64,000 nucleotides of DNA from contig CAMWFQ010000005.1 in assembly GCA_947173495.1 (NCBI GenBank), forward strand, positions 152,328 to 216,327, in the 5' to 3' direction. Every line of letters starts with the position of its first letter. Position 1 is the stretch's first letter. The position numbers and the translations under genes are program-made. Origin of the DNA: an uncultured Lachnospiraceae bacterium. Its GTDB lineage: Bacteria; Bacillota; Clostridia; Lachnospirales; Lachnospiraceae. The notes beneath the pieces were generated by a model that saw only the letters and a list, made by a program, of their open reading frames with translations, searched no databases and was not told where the DNA came from. Shown here piece by piece: positions 37,680-46,945 of the stretch.

Positions 37680-40600
37680 CTACGCAGTTCTGGTCTTTAC
37701 AGCCACCTTATCGCGTTTGAAGAAAAGAATCAGGGAAATACTTGCCATTCCCAGCGCCAAAAACCACTTGGGATGAATGGGATCACCTGTCTTTGGTGTC
37801 GCATCTATAGCAGCCTCTGTGAGATTGGCAGTGTCCACATAAATCACATAGGGTGAAAAATGGGTTGCCGTAAAGTTCACGCAGGGAACGCCGTCCACTG
37901 TGGTAAACCTGGTATTCAAATCTTCCAGCACTCCGCCTGAAACGGCTGCCATCCGATTATTTCCCGCATACTGAACCAGATCGTCCGGCAAAGGCAGGGT
38001 CAGGTTCACGGAGATTCCCGACGTATCGGCAATCTTGGTGCGTCCTGTGGAATCGTAGAGACTGATATCCATAGGAAGATATTTGATCCTGCTCAGATCG
38101 CCGAACCTGGCCTGCAGCGCTGCAGTTGCCGCATCGGTAGCCGTCTGGTCTTCCGTCACCTTCACTACAAAATTATCCGTTGCTCCGCTCACCGTCGCTC
38201 CGGCCAGCCCTGTATTGGAAAAGCCCGGTTTGGTTACGTCTACGGTAGTGCCCGTATTGCGGTTTGCGGTACTGCCTGAACCGGAACTGCTTCCGCCTCC
38301 GGTTCCTCCTCCTGCCGCCGGTGCTGTGGATGCTCCGCTTCCGGTCTTATAGGTTGCGGTTATAGCCACATTAGCTGCCGGCATCACGAAAGTCGTTGAA
38401 GTAGCTGCCGCATCGGCGAATCCCACTCCTGCTGTGGACGTCGTCCATTTATCAAATACCTGGCCGGTACTCATGGCATATGCATTGATCGGGACAATCG
38501 CCCCTGCCGCATACTGTCCGCTTCCGCTTCCGCCCGAAACAGATACCGTATACTTCACAACATCGCTTCCGTTAGAAGGTGTGGCTGTGGGTGAGGCAGA
38601 GGGTGATGCGGAAGATTTGGAGTCACTGCTTCCACCGTTACTGCCGCTGCCATTGCCGCTGCCGTTTCCTCCGCTGCTTCCGCTTCCAGGATTATACTTC
38701 GCAAAGGCTGTGGTATCCTGCTTTACGCTTGTTGCCGATTCGGGAGGCATCCACACCCAGCCGGCAAAGGTATAGCCGGTCTTGGTCGGCGCCTGAGGCG
38801 TAATGGGCGCTTCTCCGTCATTGACATACTGAACATACAGCTCTTTTCCATCGTCGTCATAGAAGGTAACCTTATGTCTGTTGGAATCGCTGGAATTGTT
38901 ATCATATATCGCACGGATGATGGTATCTCTTGTTATATTGTTTCCATCCGGAACCCAGCCGGCAAAGGTATATCCTTCATGTTCAGGCGGCTCGGGAAGC
39001 TTGGCGCTCTTTCCATCCTCTACCTGCTGGATATCAAGAATGGTCTTATCCTCTTCCGCTATCGGACAGGCATCCATGATGGTTACCGTATGTACATCCG
39101 ATCCATACGTTGCATAAACAATGGTATTGTCCATACGTATGTCTTTGTAATTGGCAGTCCATCCGGTAAATACATAGGCTTCGTTTTCACATTTTGGGTT
39201 CTCCTCCGGCAGGGGAGCGTCCTCGCCTTCTCTTACCTTTACACTGGTGATAAGCTCTGTCACAGAAGTGTCAGGATACTTGGGATAATTATAAAAATAA
39301 ACATTAAACTGCAGAAATACCTTGTCATATTCAGGCGTAAGATACCAGTATTGCTTGGCATAGCGGTCAGCCGTCGTATTTCTGACACACTCTAAATAAA
39401 TCTGCTGCTGATTTGTTCCGCCCGGATCCTGTTCACGGTCTGACGGCTTTTCTACCCAGTCTCCGGTCATAAACGCATCCTGGGCAATATAGGACTGTGT
39501 CCCGGGAAGCGTTACTCTTTTCAGGCTCTTGTTATCCTGGAAAGAGCCGGATTCAATACTGGCCACCGTATCCGGCAGGGCTATGGAATTTAAACTGCCC
39601 ATATTCCGGAAGCTGTTGTCCGAAATCGTCTCAATTGCAGTACTGGATAAATCAATTTCTCCAATACCACCGCAGTCCATAAACGCTTCTCTGTTTATAG
39701 AAGTAACGCCGGCCACTTCATCCGGTCCAACCACATAATAGCCGGACGTATTACCTCTGGTTTCCAGACATTCTACAATACTGCTCTTCGCTCCTTCCTT
39801 AAGGCCGTAAATAATAGCGCTGTCGCATGTAAAATAAGGGCTCTCTTCAAAACTGACACCTGTCAGGATAGTACATCCGGCAAAGGGACGTACCCCCAGT
39901 TCGGAAACAGTGCTTCCAATACTGACATTTTCAAGCTTTTCACACTCCCGGAATGCATAGTCATTGATCGTTTCCCCGCCGGGCATATAGAAGCCTTTCA
40001 GCTTCTCACTTCCGGCAAAGGTATAAGGATCCACCTCTTCCACACCATGCATGGTAATGGTTTCCACTTCATCGTTTTTGGAATTATACTGCAAATGATC
40101 ATCCGCATCCAGATCAGGAATGGGATTACCGCTGGTGTCCGTTGTCATTTTCACATCGGAGAATATGCCCTCTTTGATGGATTCAATCCCCAGCGGAAGA
40201 TTGAGATTTTTGTAGGAATTAACGGCATCCTGCTGCGCCTGGGTATCCGTCAATCCGGTGGCTGCTTTTCTTGCCGCATCGGCATATTCTTCCGTCAGGT
40301 CAGGATAGGTTATCTTCCCGGCCGTTACGCCGTTTTTGTTCCACGCTTCGTAATTGGCCAGATCGTCCTTTTTGGGATAATTGATCAGCTCATTCTTATC
40401 CGTTTCCGGGTTGTATTGTACCGTCAGATTGGTGGGCCATCCGCTGTAAAATGTAATATACGCTCTCGTCTGTGTCCCGTTATTAATGTTGTTCTCCGGC
40501 GTCATGGCATACTGGAAGGGAAGAGAGTCCGGTGAAATCAGACCTGTAAAATGCAATTCCGGTTCCCTGCTCATGGACGTATCCCCGCCGCAGCCGCTTT

Positions 40601-43067
40601 TATGCCGGTCGACATTCTGTGTACTGAAAGCTCCTGTGCCGATACCGGTAATGTTAATAGGCTGTGAAAAAATGACATCCTTTAAATTATGACATCCTTT
40701 AAACGCATTATCCTCTATTACAGTTACGGTAGAAGGTATAATAATCTTCTTCAGGAAGCAATTGCCCTGAAAGCTGCTGGAACCAATGGTTCCGATTCCA
40801 TGACCGGCACCGATATTGGCCGGTATTTCAACAATACCGCAATCCGCCGGAATCTCCATATCAATCAGTCTGTTGGATGAATCCACAATAAAAGTACATT
40901 CATGGCCGGTATTCGGTTTCACATTGCCGGTCGTATCGTCATATTCTGTTTCCGGACACCACACCACCTTCTCAAATTTGTCCTCATTCAGATATTTGAA
41001 AGCGGCGGAATGCTTCTTTGCCGTTTCGTGAATCGCCGAAGTGGAAGGTCCTTCAAAATAGAATGCCTCGGGCACAGTATCCGTCAGGAATTTGCCGATA
41101 TCACATGATAAATTATCTTTGTGCTCAGGTTCCTTAAATGTAAACTGCCCGTTTTGCACCTTGATAAACTGCAGCGAGCTGCAGCCGGAAAAATAGGTAA
41201 TCGGAATTCCTCTGCTGGTATCCGTTGATGCCTGACCGGGATTATACTCATAATCCACATATCTGTCAGGAAATGTAACGGAAATCAGCTTGGAGCATCC
41301 TGCAAACGCATTGTATCCGATCACACTTAATAAGACATTCAGCTTCTGATCTCCGCCGTCCTGTCCCTGACCGCCGCAGAGATCAATATTGGTCAGTCCA
41401 TCACACCCTGCAAAGCAATAATCTCCGATGGCTCTTACGTTCACCGGTATTGCAACATTATCCAGCGCGCGGCAGTTATAAAAAGCTTTTGCGCCTATAG
41501 CCGTCAGATTGGAAAAAGTCTCCATGTTGCACCGGGTCATATTGACACAGTCCTCAAATACACCGTTCCCCAGAGTATTCAGACCGTTTCCAAAGGTTAC
41601 GCTGTTCAAACCGCTGCATCCGTAAAAGGCGTAATCTCCGATTCCCAGAAGATTGTCTCCGATTTCCAGTGTGACAATGTTTCCGTTCTCGGCAAAAATA
41701 CCGTCCTTTTTATTCGCTGCTGTTACAAGGCCTCCGATCTTCCATTCGCTCTGTCCGTTTACGGTTGTGCCTCCGGCAGTGGTATTGGGAACCAGATACT
41801 GCCTGCCGATATAATGTACTTCCGCATCGTGAATTCTCTGAGTGGCGGCTGAATCAGCAGCGTGAAATTTTTCTATTTTATAGGGATCAACCGGATCGGT
41901 TCCGCCATCCCAGTAATATAACTGATTGTCTTCCAGATTCTCCCATTCCGCCCGGGTATGATAATAACACGGTATATTGGTGGGAACCATTCTGGGAATC
42001 GCTTCATATTCTACCATCTGCTTAATCGTGGTAGGCGCCGGAGTTGCCGCCGGATCAGCCGGCGTCTGCGTGGGATCAGCCTGAGGTGCCGCCCCATCAG
42101 CAGGAGTTACCGGATCAGCAAAGATCCCTGCCCCATTATCCGGTGTTGCCAGATCAGCCGGCGTTTCTGTGGGTTCAGCCGTGGGGACGGACAGTTCGGC
42201 AGGTGTTTCTGTTGGATCAGGCAGAGTTACTGCCGGATCGACAGGCGTTTCTGTTGGATCAGCCGGCTTAGCTGTTGCGGCTGCAGGTATTTCTGTGGGA
42301 TCATCAAAGGCCCCTGCCGCACTGGCAAGGAGAACCTGCGGTTCGGCAGGGAATGCTGCCGGTTCGGAAAAGGCTTCCGCAGCTCTGCCCACTACCACCT
42401 CTTCTTCCCTTGTATAGACGTATCGTGTGGTTCCATCCGGATTTTTAATCTCTCGGATTCCCTGATACATGTTGATCTCGCCGACCTCATCTCCCAGCGC
42501 CGGTACCCAGAACAGGGGAAGCTCGTCTTTATCCAGCTTCTGGGTATTGGATCGATAGAACAGGAAATTATCGCTTTTGTTAACGGCACAGTAACCGGAG
42601 CTGGTGGAATTGGCAATGTATTTTTTGTATGCATCCACCGAGGGAGGAATTGTCAGCTTATTATCCTCCAGCTGACGCTTGCTTGCTCCGAGAATGACAG
42701 CCACTTCGTTCTGCTCCGTTGCGCTGGGCTTTACAAACGCAAACTGATATTCCCCCTGTCCGGTCGTATAGATAGGCGCGCCCGGATTCACATAAGGGAC
42801 ATTACTATGTAAAAAGTCCTGCACAGAAGATAAGTCAGCACCTGTATCATTGATCAACTGATCATACGTCAGCATCGCGTCGGTCGCATAATTCAGCACC
42901 TGAATTTTATGCCCTTCCGTACCGGTTGGCTGTGATGGCAGTGCGCTGACATCCGGTACCGGAAGCGCCGCAACCGTAATAGCAGAAACCATAAGCAGTG
43001 CACCTACCGTCTTACGGATCTGCCTCCTTAACTTTCTGTTTTTCTTTTTGGTAACACCTTTAGACAT
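37680..43067 (-). CDS. Giant LRR / InlB B-repeat cell-wall protein with TPKTGD sorting signal
   Basis: This 1795-residue exported protein has a long basic signal peptide (residues 1-43, KTVGALLMVSAITVAALPVP). A Pro/Thr/Asp/Ala-rich degenerate repeat follows (about 225-345, units like DPTETPADP). Then come BspA-type LRRs (about 450-640, 770-830 and 1000-1190), and three Listeria-Bacteroides (InlB B-type) repeats, of the form VTFYDDDGKELYVQYVNDGE then GYTFAGWV, between about 1270 and 1460. A Ser/Gly linker, a beta-rich Gly/Ala region and the same SHFSPY-type domain as its neighbour precede TPKTGD-HPKWFLALG and a basic tail. It is 19 bases downstream of the sortase gene, so probably its substrate. 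Confidence 0.88.
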   Translation of the reverse strand: MSKGVTKKKNRKLRRQIRKTVGALLMVSAITVAALPVPDVSALPSQPTGTEGHKIQVLNYATDAMLTYDQLINDTGADLSSVQDFLHSNVPYVNPGAPIYTTGQGEYQFAFVKPSATEQNEVAVILGASKRQLEDNKLTIPPSVDAYKKYIANSTSSGYCAVNKSDNFLFYRSNTQKLDKDELPLFWVPALGDEVGEINMYQGIREIKNPDGTTRYVYTREEEVVVGRAAEAFSEPAAFPAEPQVLLASAAGAFDDPTEIPAAATAKPADPTETPVDPAVTLPDPTETPAELSVPTAEPTETPADLATPDNGAGIFADPVTPADGAAPQADPTQTPADPAATPAPTTIKQMVEYEAIPRMVPTNIPCYYHTRAEWENLEDNQLYYWDGGTDPVDPYKIEKFHAADSAATQRIHDAEVHYIGRQYLVPNTTAGGTTVNGQSEWKIGGLVTAANKKDGIFAENGNIVTLEIGDNLLGIGDYAFYGCSGLNSVTFGNGLNTLGNGVFEDCVNMTRCNMETFSNLTAIGAKAFYNCRALDNVAIPVNVRAIGDYCFAGCDGLTNIDLCGGQGQDGGDQKLNVLLSVIGYNAFAGCSKLISVTFPDRYVDYEYNPGQASTDTSRGIPITYFSGCSSLQFIKVQNGQFTFKEPEHKDNLSCDIGKFLTDTVPEAFYFEGPSTSAIHETAKKHSAAFKYLNEDKFEKVVWCPETEYDDTTGNVKPNTGHECTFIVDSSNRLIDMEIPADCGIVEIPANIGAGHGIGTIGSSSFQGNCFLKKIIIPSTVTVIEDNAFKGCHNLKDVIFSQPINITGIGTGAFSTQNVDRHKSGCGGDTSMSREPELHFTGLISPDSLPFQYAMTPENNINNGTQTRAYITFYSGWPTNLTVQYNPETDKNELINYPKKDDLANYEAWNKNGVTAGKITYPDLTEEYADAARKAATGLTDTQAQQDAVNSYKNLNLPLGIESIKEGIFSDVKMTTDTSGNPIPDLDADDHLQYNSKNDEVETITMHGVEEVDPYTFAGSEKLKGFYMPGGETINDYAFRECEKLENVSIGSTVSELGVRPFAGCTILTGVSFEESPYFTCDSAIIYGLKEGAKSSIVECLETRGNTSGYYVVGPDEVAGVTSINREAFMDCGGIGEIDLSSTAIETISDNSFRNMGSLNSIALPDTVASIESGSFQDNKSLKRVTLPGTQSYIAQDAFMTGDWVEKPSDREQDPGGTNQQQIYLECVRNTTADRYAKQYWYLTPEYDKVFLQFNVYFYNYPKYPDTSVTELITSVKVREGEDAPLPEENPKCENEAYVFTGWTANYKDIRMDNTIVYATYGSDVHTVTIMDACPIAEEDKTILDIQQVEDGKSAKLPEPPEHEGYTFAGWVPDGNNITRDTIIRAIYDNNSSDSNRHKVTFYDDDGKELYVQYVNDGEAPITPQAPTKTGYTFAGWVWMPPESATSVKQDTTAFAKYNPGSGSSGGNGSGNGSGSNGGSSDSKSSASPSASPTATPSNGSDVVKYTVSVSGGSGSGQYAAGAIVPINAYAMSTGQVFDKWTTSTAGVGFADAAATSTTFVMPAANVAITATYKTGSGASTAPAAGGGTGGGSSSGSGSTANRNTGTTVDVTKPGFSNTGLAGATVSGATDNFVVKVTEDQTATDAATAALQARFGDLSRIKYLPMDISLYDSTGRTKIADTSGISVNLTLPLPDDLVQYAGNNRMAAVSGGVLEDLNTRFTTVDGVPCVNFTATHFSPYVIYVDTANLTEAAIDATPKTGDPIHPKWFLALGMASISLILFFKRDKVAVKTRTA

Positions 43068-43086
43068 TTTGTAACACTCCTTTTAG

Positions 43087-44346
43087 TTACTTAATTCTCT
43101 TAGCCACAACAACAAATCGCCCATCTGTCTGCGAATGATCACAGGTAGAGAGGGTCAGAAGGCTGTCTCCAAAGCTTGCCGTAACACCTGTATCATACAA
43201 GCTCATCGCCGCCATCTCTTTCATATAAGAATTAAATTCCTCTTCTGAATTTGCATCAATAAACTGATAATATTTGAAAACAAAATCATCTTCATTATAA
43301 ACCTGAGAGCGGAACACATACATGACCTGATAGGTCCCTTTCTCATAAATACTGTCAAACTGAATAATGGAATGCTTCTCCCCATAAGATTCCTTCGCGT
43401 ATTTCTGGAGCTGGCCGAACATCTGACCCGATTTCATATGATGTCCGTATATGATCAGGTTGGTAGATGTCGGATAAATACTGCCGTCACAGTCCAGGAA
43501 CAGACTTCCGTTTTTATCATACTCCTGATTAAAATTATGATCAAGATAATATTCATTATTCGTAGTCTGCATTACGGGGTAATCTATTATTGTATCGTCA
43601 ATTTTAAGCCATCCGATTAGCTTTTTATTTTTTTCGTATAAGGTTTTATATTCATCCAGCACGTCCGGCATTCTGATCGCCTGTTTATGTAGTGAAATGT
43701 TATTTTTTGTCTGGTTTCCTGTGAGAGCCTCACTGCCCTTCAGCGCTGCAAGCTCGGCATATTCTGTATTCGTCCTGGCGCTGAAATAGTAATAAATCCC
43801 AAAGTAGCCGAAACTTACCACCGCAATCACCGAAGCAAGAATTACCACAAGCTTTCTGCGGCGTTCCCTCTTTTTCAGTTCGGCCAGAATCTGCCGCTGC
43901 ATCTCAGCGTCATGATCTTCCAGGCGGATTGGTTGCGTTTTTTTCTTTTCTTCCTGAGTTTTGTCCACATTCTGATCTGATTTCTTCAGGTGGGATATCT
44001 CTCTGTGTCCATGCGAGAACAAAGCCTTATTTGGGGTCTTTCCAGCACTTTTTCCGCCCCTCTTTGCAGACTCCTGATACTGACGTGCATTTGCGGCGGT
44101 GATTCCCTGCTTTTTAAGTTCTTCAATTTTTTCGTATATCTCATCGTCGAAGTCATTTCCCACCTGCGTTTCAAAACGGTAACCGCCGCCTTGCATAACG
44201 CCGAACAATTTGTACAACTGTCCGGGATCATCCAGATCTGTCTTGGCCCTGATCGCCTCTATCTTCTTCTGATCACGTAGTGCAGCCTCATAATCCGCGC
44301 GGGTGCGAAAACGCATTCCTGCAACCGTCAGGTCATCTGCCGCCAT
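43087..44346 (-). CDS. srtB: Class B sortase
   Basis: This membrane transpeptidase attaches surface proteins to the cell wall. A cytoplasmic N-terminal region of about 150 residues, unusually long, contains a motif resembling a DUF-type domain (ADDLTVAGMRFRTRADYEAA). One membrane segment follows (LVVILASVIAVVSFGYFGIY). The extracellular sortase fold contains DYPVMQTTNNEYYLDHNF, the catalytic His in IIYGHHMKSGQMF (about residue 302), Cys in LLTLSTCDHS (about 402) and Arg in DGRFVVVAKR. I use the ATG at 44346; a TTG three codons earlier is too close to AAAGGAG. It leads an operon with two proteins bearing TPxTGD signals. Confidence 0.92.
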   Translation of the reverse strand: MAADDLTVAGMRFRTRADYEAALRDQKKIEAIRAKTDLDDPGQLYKLFGVMQGGGYRFETQVGNDFDDEIYEKIEELKKQGITAANARQYQESAKRGGKSAGKTPNKALFSHGHREISHLKKSDQNVDKTQEEKKKTQPIRLEDHDAEMQRQILAELKKRERRRKLVVILASVIAVVSFGYFGIYYYFSARTNTEYAELAALKGSEALTGNQTKNNISLHKQAIRMPDVLDEYKTLYEKNKKLIGWLKIDDTIIDYPVMQTTNNEYYLDHNFNQEYDKNGSLFLDCDGSIYPTSTNLIIYGHHMKSGQMFGQLQKYAKESYGEKHSIIQFDSIYEKGTYQVMYVFRSQVYNEDDFVFKYYQFIDANSEEEFNSYMKEMAAMSLYDTGVTASFGDSLLTLSTCDHSQTDGRFVVVAKRIK

Positions 44347-44379
44347 ATGGCTCAACTCTCCTTTATCACATATACATTT

Positions 44380-44407
44380 ATTTTACTATATATTGAAATA
44401 AATTCAA
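44380..44407 (-). promoter_or_regulatory. Putative sortase operon promoter
   Basis: Minus strand: TTGAAT (44402-44407), 16-base spacer, TAAAAT (44380-44385), 34 bases upstream of the sortase ATG. The boxes are reasonable sigma-A matches in an AT-rich leader. No operator is evident. Confidence 0.5.
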
Positions 44408-44618
44408 GTGTTTTGTCTAGATATTATGTTGTGCAGAGTCTGATCTTATTTGAAAATTACTCTGTTCCAGAATTTTTCGTCAAAATATTCCAGAAGAAAT
44501 AATGGGACGGAATTCAGTATTCATAAAAAATGTCTGTTGTTAATGTAACGGCTTTTCTGATATGAATAGATACTTTCCTGTCCCAATTGTGTCATTATTT
44601 TTAAAAATTGTGTACAAA

Positions 44619-44651
44619 AAAACGCCACAATTCGTAAAATTGTGGCGTTTT
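44619..44651 (-). terminator. Strong terminator of the NYN gene
   Basis: A 14-base perfect stem AAAACGCCACAATT/AATTGTGGCGTTTT with a five-base loop, followed by T/A-rich sequence on both strands. It is related in sequence to the terminator at 45834-45867 and is the low-coordinate edge of a duplicated segment. Confidence 0.85.
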
Positions 44652-44700
44652 GGGTAATCAGTCTTTATTATTCGCTTTTTCTATTTTCAACACATCTCAA

Positions 44701-44745
44701 TCAAAATTTGCCTTCCTTCGCCGCTTCCTCGATCGACGCAGGAAT
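44701..44745 (-). pseudogene. Remnant of a GGGtGRT gene 3' end
   Basis: On the minus strand this reads SIEEAAKEGKF-stop, compared with SIEEASKAGKF-stop at the end of the intact GGGtGRT gene at 45913. The AATT-rich trailer and the downstream CGCCACAATT terminator also match, so roughly 44619-44745 is a diverged copy of 45834-45950. The frame continues upstream as non-homologous sequence. The rest of 44408-44618 is AT-rich and holds nothing I can name. Confidence 0.6.
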
Positions 44746-44818
44746 CCTTGATTTTACGGCGTTTTCAAGCAGTTTGAGTGCTACGCGAGAGTTATCAACT
44801 TGAATTATATTCCTGACT

Positions 44819-45421
44819 TTAATGCCTGACCACCGTATCTCTCTTACATTTATCAAAAAATTTCTCATCTAAGATCAGTGTATTGTCTACTATAGGCCTT
44901 ATACTATTTACATTCTGCCCTTTTACGCCAACTACAACCGTAATCTTTCCTATACTTTTTAAAACTTCATATACTTTTATATAATCTGTATCCGCACTCA
45001 GAAAGAACGCTATATCATATGAATTGTAAAATGCTTTACTGATAGCATGTACCGCTAAATTTATATCTGTTCCTTTCTCCACTTTGTAATATGTACTCTT
45101 ATTCCCTATCTCCATCGGAATGTTCTCATCCACCTGCCTTGCTACATACCTTCCTTCAATTACATCTGTATATGGAGCATTTTTCATGCCTGTGACCCAG
45201 TTATAATAATTTTCAAGATTTTTATCTTTCATCAAAAATTCATCTGGCTTAGGAACAAATATAAAGCCTTTCAAAAAATCTACATTTGAAATCTGAGTAC
45301 AAACATTTCTAAATAATTTGTTATAATCTAATTTTATCGTTGGTTTGCTAAGGCTTTTATAATATTTCTGCAATGCAATATCAAAATTCATATGATCAAT
45401 AAAAACCATTCCTCTAAGCAT
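44819..45421 (-). CDS. NYN-domain (PIN-like) putative ribonuclease
   Basis: The protein starts MLRGMVFIDHMNFDIAL, with the first acidic residue of a NYN/PIN fold, and continues with IAFFLSADTDYIKVYEVLKS, the second conserved SADxD acidic cluster, and ITVVVGVKGQNV. NYN proteins are metal-dependent RNases related to PIN toxins and occur in defence and RNA-processing loci. I use the ATG at 45421, with GGAGG seven bases upstream. Its base composition is much more AT-rich than its neighbours and it is bounded by duplicated GGGtGRT 3' sequence, which indicates transfer. It is monocistronic with its own promoter and terminator. Confidence 0.82.
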   Translation of the reverse strand: MLRGMVFIDHMNFDIALQKYYKSLSKPTIKLDYNKLFRNVCTQISNVDFLKGFIFVPKPDEFLMKDKNLENYYNWVTGMKNAPYTDVIEGRYVARQVDENIPMEIGNKSTYYKVEKGTDINLAVHAISKAFYNSYDIAFFLSADTDYIKVYEVLKSIGKITVVVGVKGQNVNSIRPIVDNTLILDEKFFDKCKRDTVVRH

Positions 45422-45480
45422 ATATACCCTCCACAAATCTAAAGGCTTGCATGTATAAAACACACAAGCCCATTCGTTAT

Positions 45481-45549
45481 CTACAAGAAAGCAGTTTCGA
45501 AAAACCGATTTCTTGTAGTTATTATATGCAAATACATATAAAAAGTCAA
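45481..45549 (-). promoter_or_regulatory. NYN gene promoter and 5' hairpin
   Basis: Minus strand: TTGACT (45544-45549), 17-base spacer, TATAAT (45521-45526), a near-consensus promoter. The inverted repeat CTACAAGAAA/TTTCTTGTAG (45481-45518) covers the expected transcription start. It could form a 5'-terminal RNA stem or be an operator for autoregulation. Confidence 0.75.
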
Positions 45550-45833
45550 CTACTTTTTTGTACCAAAAACAACCTATTTTTTAATAAAAATTCACTTTTT
45601 CCCGTTTTACATCTCACTTTTATGATATTTCCTATACCTTGAAAAATATCAGAAGAAAAATGAGGGTTACGAACTCAAATTATCTCGAATTATCTTAAAC
45701 ACCATAAACACAAAAACCCCAGAACCCGCGCAGTTTCAGGCAATTTCCTCTTTTCATTATGGTGGGAGCGCAAAATGCCTCTACATTGCACCAACTACTG
45801 ATTTTCAGCAAAAATGCGCCAATATTGTTTGTA
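45550..45833. other. Non-coding stretch upstream of the NYN gene
   Basis: AT-rich sequence with no open frame or RNA gene that I can support. It includes GGTGGGAGC near 45760, a string often seen beside integrated elements, but no tRNA cloverleaf or recombinase is present. Confidence 0.4.
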
Positions 45834-45867
45834 AAAACGCCACAATTCATACGAATCATGGCGTTTT
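45834..45867 (-). terminator. Terminator of the GGGtGRT operon
   Basis: AAAACGCCA/TGGCGTTTT stem with inner ATTC/GAAT pairing, followed by T-rich sequence, 46 bases past the GGGtGRT stop. It resembles the stem at 44619-44651. Confidence 0.8.
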
Positions 45868-45912
45868 ATCTATCTTTTGTATTCTATTTTTGCAATTCTT
45901 AACTCAATTTAA

Positions 45913-46923
45913 TTAAAATTTGCCCGCTTTGCTGGCCTCCTCAATCGAAACAGCCACTGCAACGGTAGCGCCAACCATCGGGTTATTGCCCATTCCGATC
46001 AGTCCCATCATCTCAACATGCGCAGGAACAGACGAAGATCCGGCGAACTGTGCATCGGAGTGCATACGTCCCAATGTATCTGTGAAACCGTAGGATGCAG
46101 GGCCGGCTGCCATGTTGTCCGGGTGAAGGGTACGTCCTGTACCGCCGCCGGATGCAACAGAGAAGTATTTCTTACCTGCCTCAGTCCTCTCCTTTTTGTA
46201 GGTACCCGCAACAGGGTGCTGGAATCTGGTAGGATTGGTGGAATTACCGGTGATGGAAACATCTACATTTTCTTTCCACATAATGGCAACGCCTTCGGGT
46301 ACAGAGTTTGCGCCGTAGCAGTTTACCTTGGCACGAAGTCCCTCGGAGTAGGACTTGCGCTCGATCTCCTTAACGGTGTTGGTATAAGGATCATATTCGG
46401 TTTCAACAAAGGTGAAGCCGTTGATTCTGGAAATGATCTTGGCAGCATCTTTTCCAAGTCCGTTTAAGATAACGCGGAGCGGTTTCTGACGAACTTTGTT
46501 GGCCTTCTCAGCGATTCCGATGGCGCCTTCGGCAGCGGCAAAAGACTCATGACCTGCCAGGAAAGCAAAGCATTCCGTCTCTTCTTCCAGCAGCATCTTG
46601 CCCAGGTTACCGTGTCCAAGACCTACCTTACGGGTGTCTGCTACGGAACCGGGGATGCAGAAAGCCTGAAGACCCTCGCCTATGGCAGCTGCCGCATCAG
46701 CAGCCTTGCGGCAGCCCTTCTTAATGGCAATAGCCGCACCTACTGTATAAGCCCAGCAGGCATTTTCAAAACAGATGGGCTGAATCTTTTTCACCTGTTC
46801 ATAAACATCAAGCCCGGCATCTTTTGTGATTTTTTCAGCTTCTTCAATAGAAGAAATGCCGTAAGAACTTAAAACGGAATTGATGGTATCAATTCTTCTT
46901 TCATATGATTCAAATAATGCCAT
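45913..46923 (-). CDS. GGGtGRT family protein
   Basis: The name-giving motif SVASGGGTGRTLHPDN is present near residue 257, within a 336-residue soluble protein. Other conserved stretches are SSVPAHVEMMGLIGMGNNPMVGATVAVAVS at the end and GLGHGNLGKMLLEEETECFAFLAGHESFAA in the middle (each part of longer conserved blocks). The family is common in anaerobes and has no established biochemical role. The gene directly follows an IscU/NifU-like scaffold gene by 22 bases, which suggests a part in iron-sulfur or sulfur metabolism. This is inference from context. Its 3' end has a diverged duplicate at 44701. Confidence 0.9.
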   Translation of the reverse strand: MALFESYERRIDTINSVLSSYGISSIEEAEKITKDAGLDVYEQVKKIQPICFENACWAYTVGAAIAIKKGCRKAADAAAAIGEGLQAFCIPGSVADTRKVGLGHGNLGKMLLEEETECFAFLAGHESFAAAEGAIGIAEKANKVRQKPLRVILNGLGKDAAKIISRINGFTFVETEYDPYTNTVKEIERKSYSEGLRAKVNCYGANSVPEGVAIMWKENVDVSITGNSTNPTRFQHPVAGTYKKERTEAGKKYFSVASGGGTGRTLHPDNMAAGPASYGFTDTLGRMHSDAQFAGSSSVPAHVEMMGLIGMGNNPMVGATVAVAVSIEEASKAGKF

Positions 46924-46945
46924 TTTTACATTCCTCCTATTTTAA

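Noticed and set aside
42040..42380. Repetitive GGATCAGCC-type DNA in the large LRR gene
   Set aside because: It encodes the Pro/Thr/Asp-rich spacer of the wall protein. The repeat units vary and there are no spacers.
41958..42812. Plus-strand frame of 284 codons, Cys/Arg-rich
   Set aside because: It is a shadow of the Pro/Thr-rich spacer and N terminus of the wall protein; its repeats come from that gene's repeats.
45740..45830. tRNA 3' end or attachment site suggested by GCTCCCACC on the minus strand
   Set aside because: No T-arm sequence, anticodon arm or acceptor partner can be folded upstream, and no integrase is adjacent.
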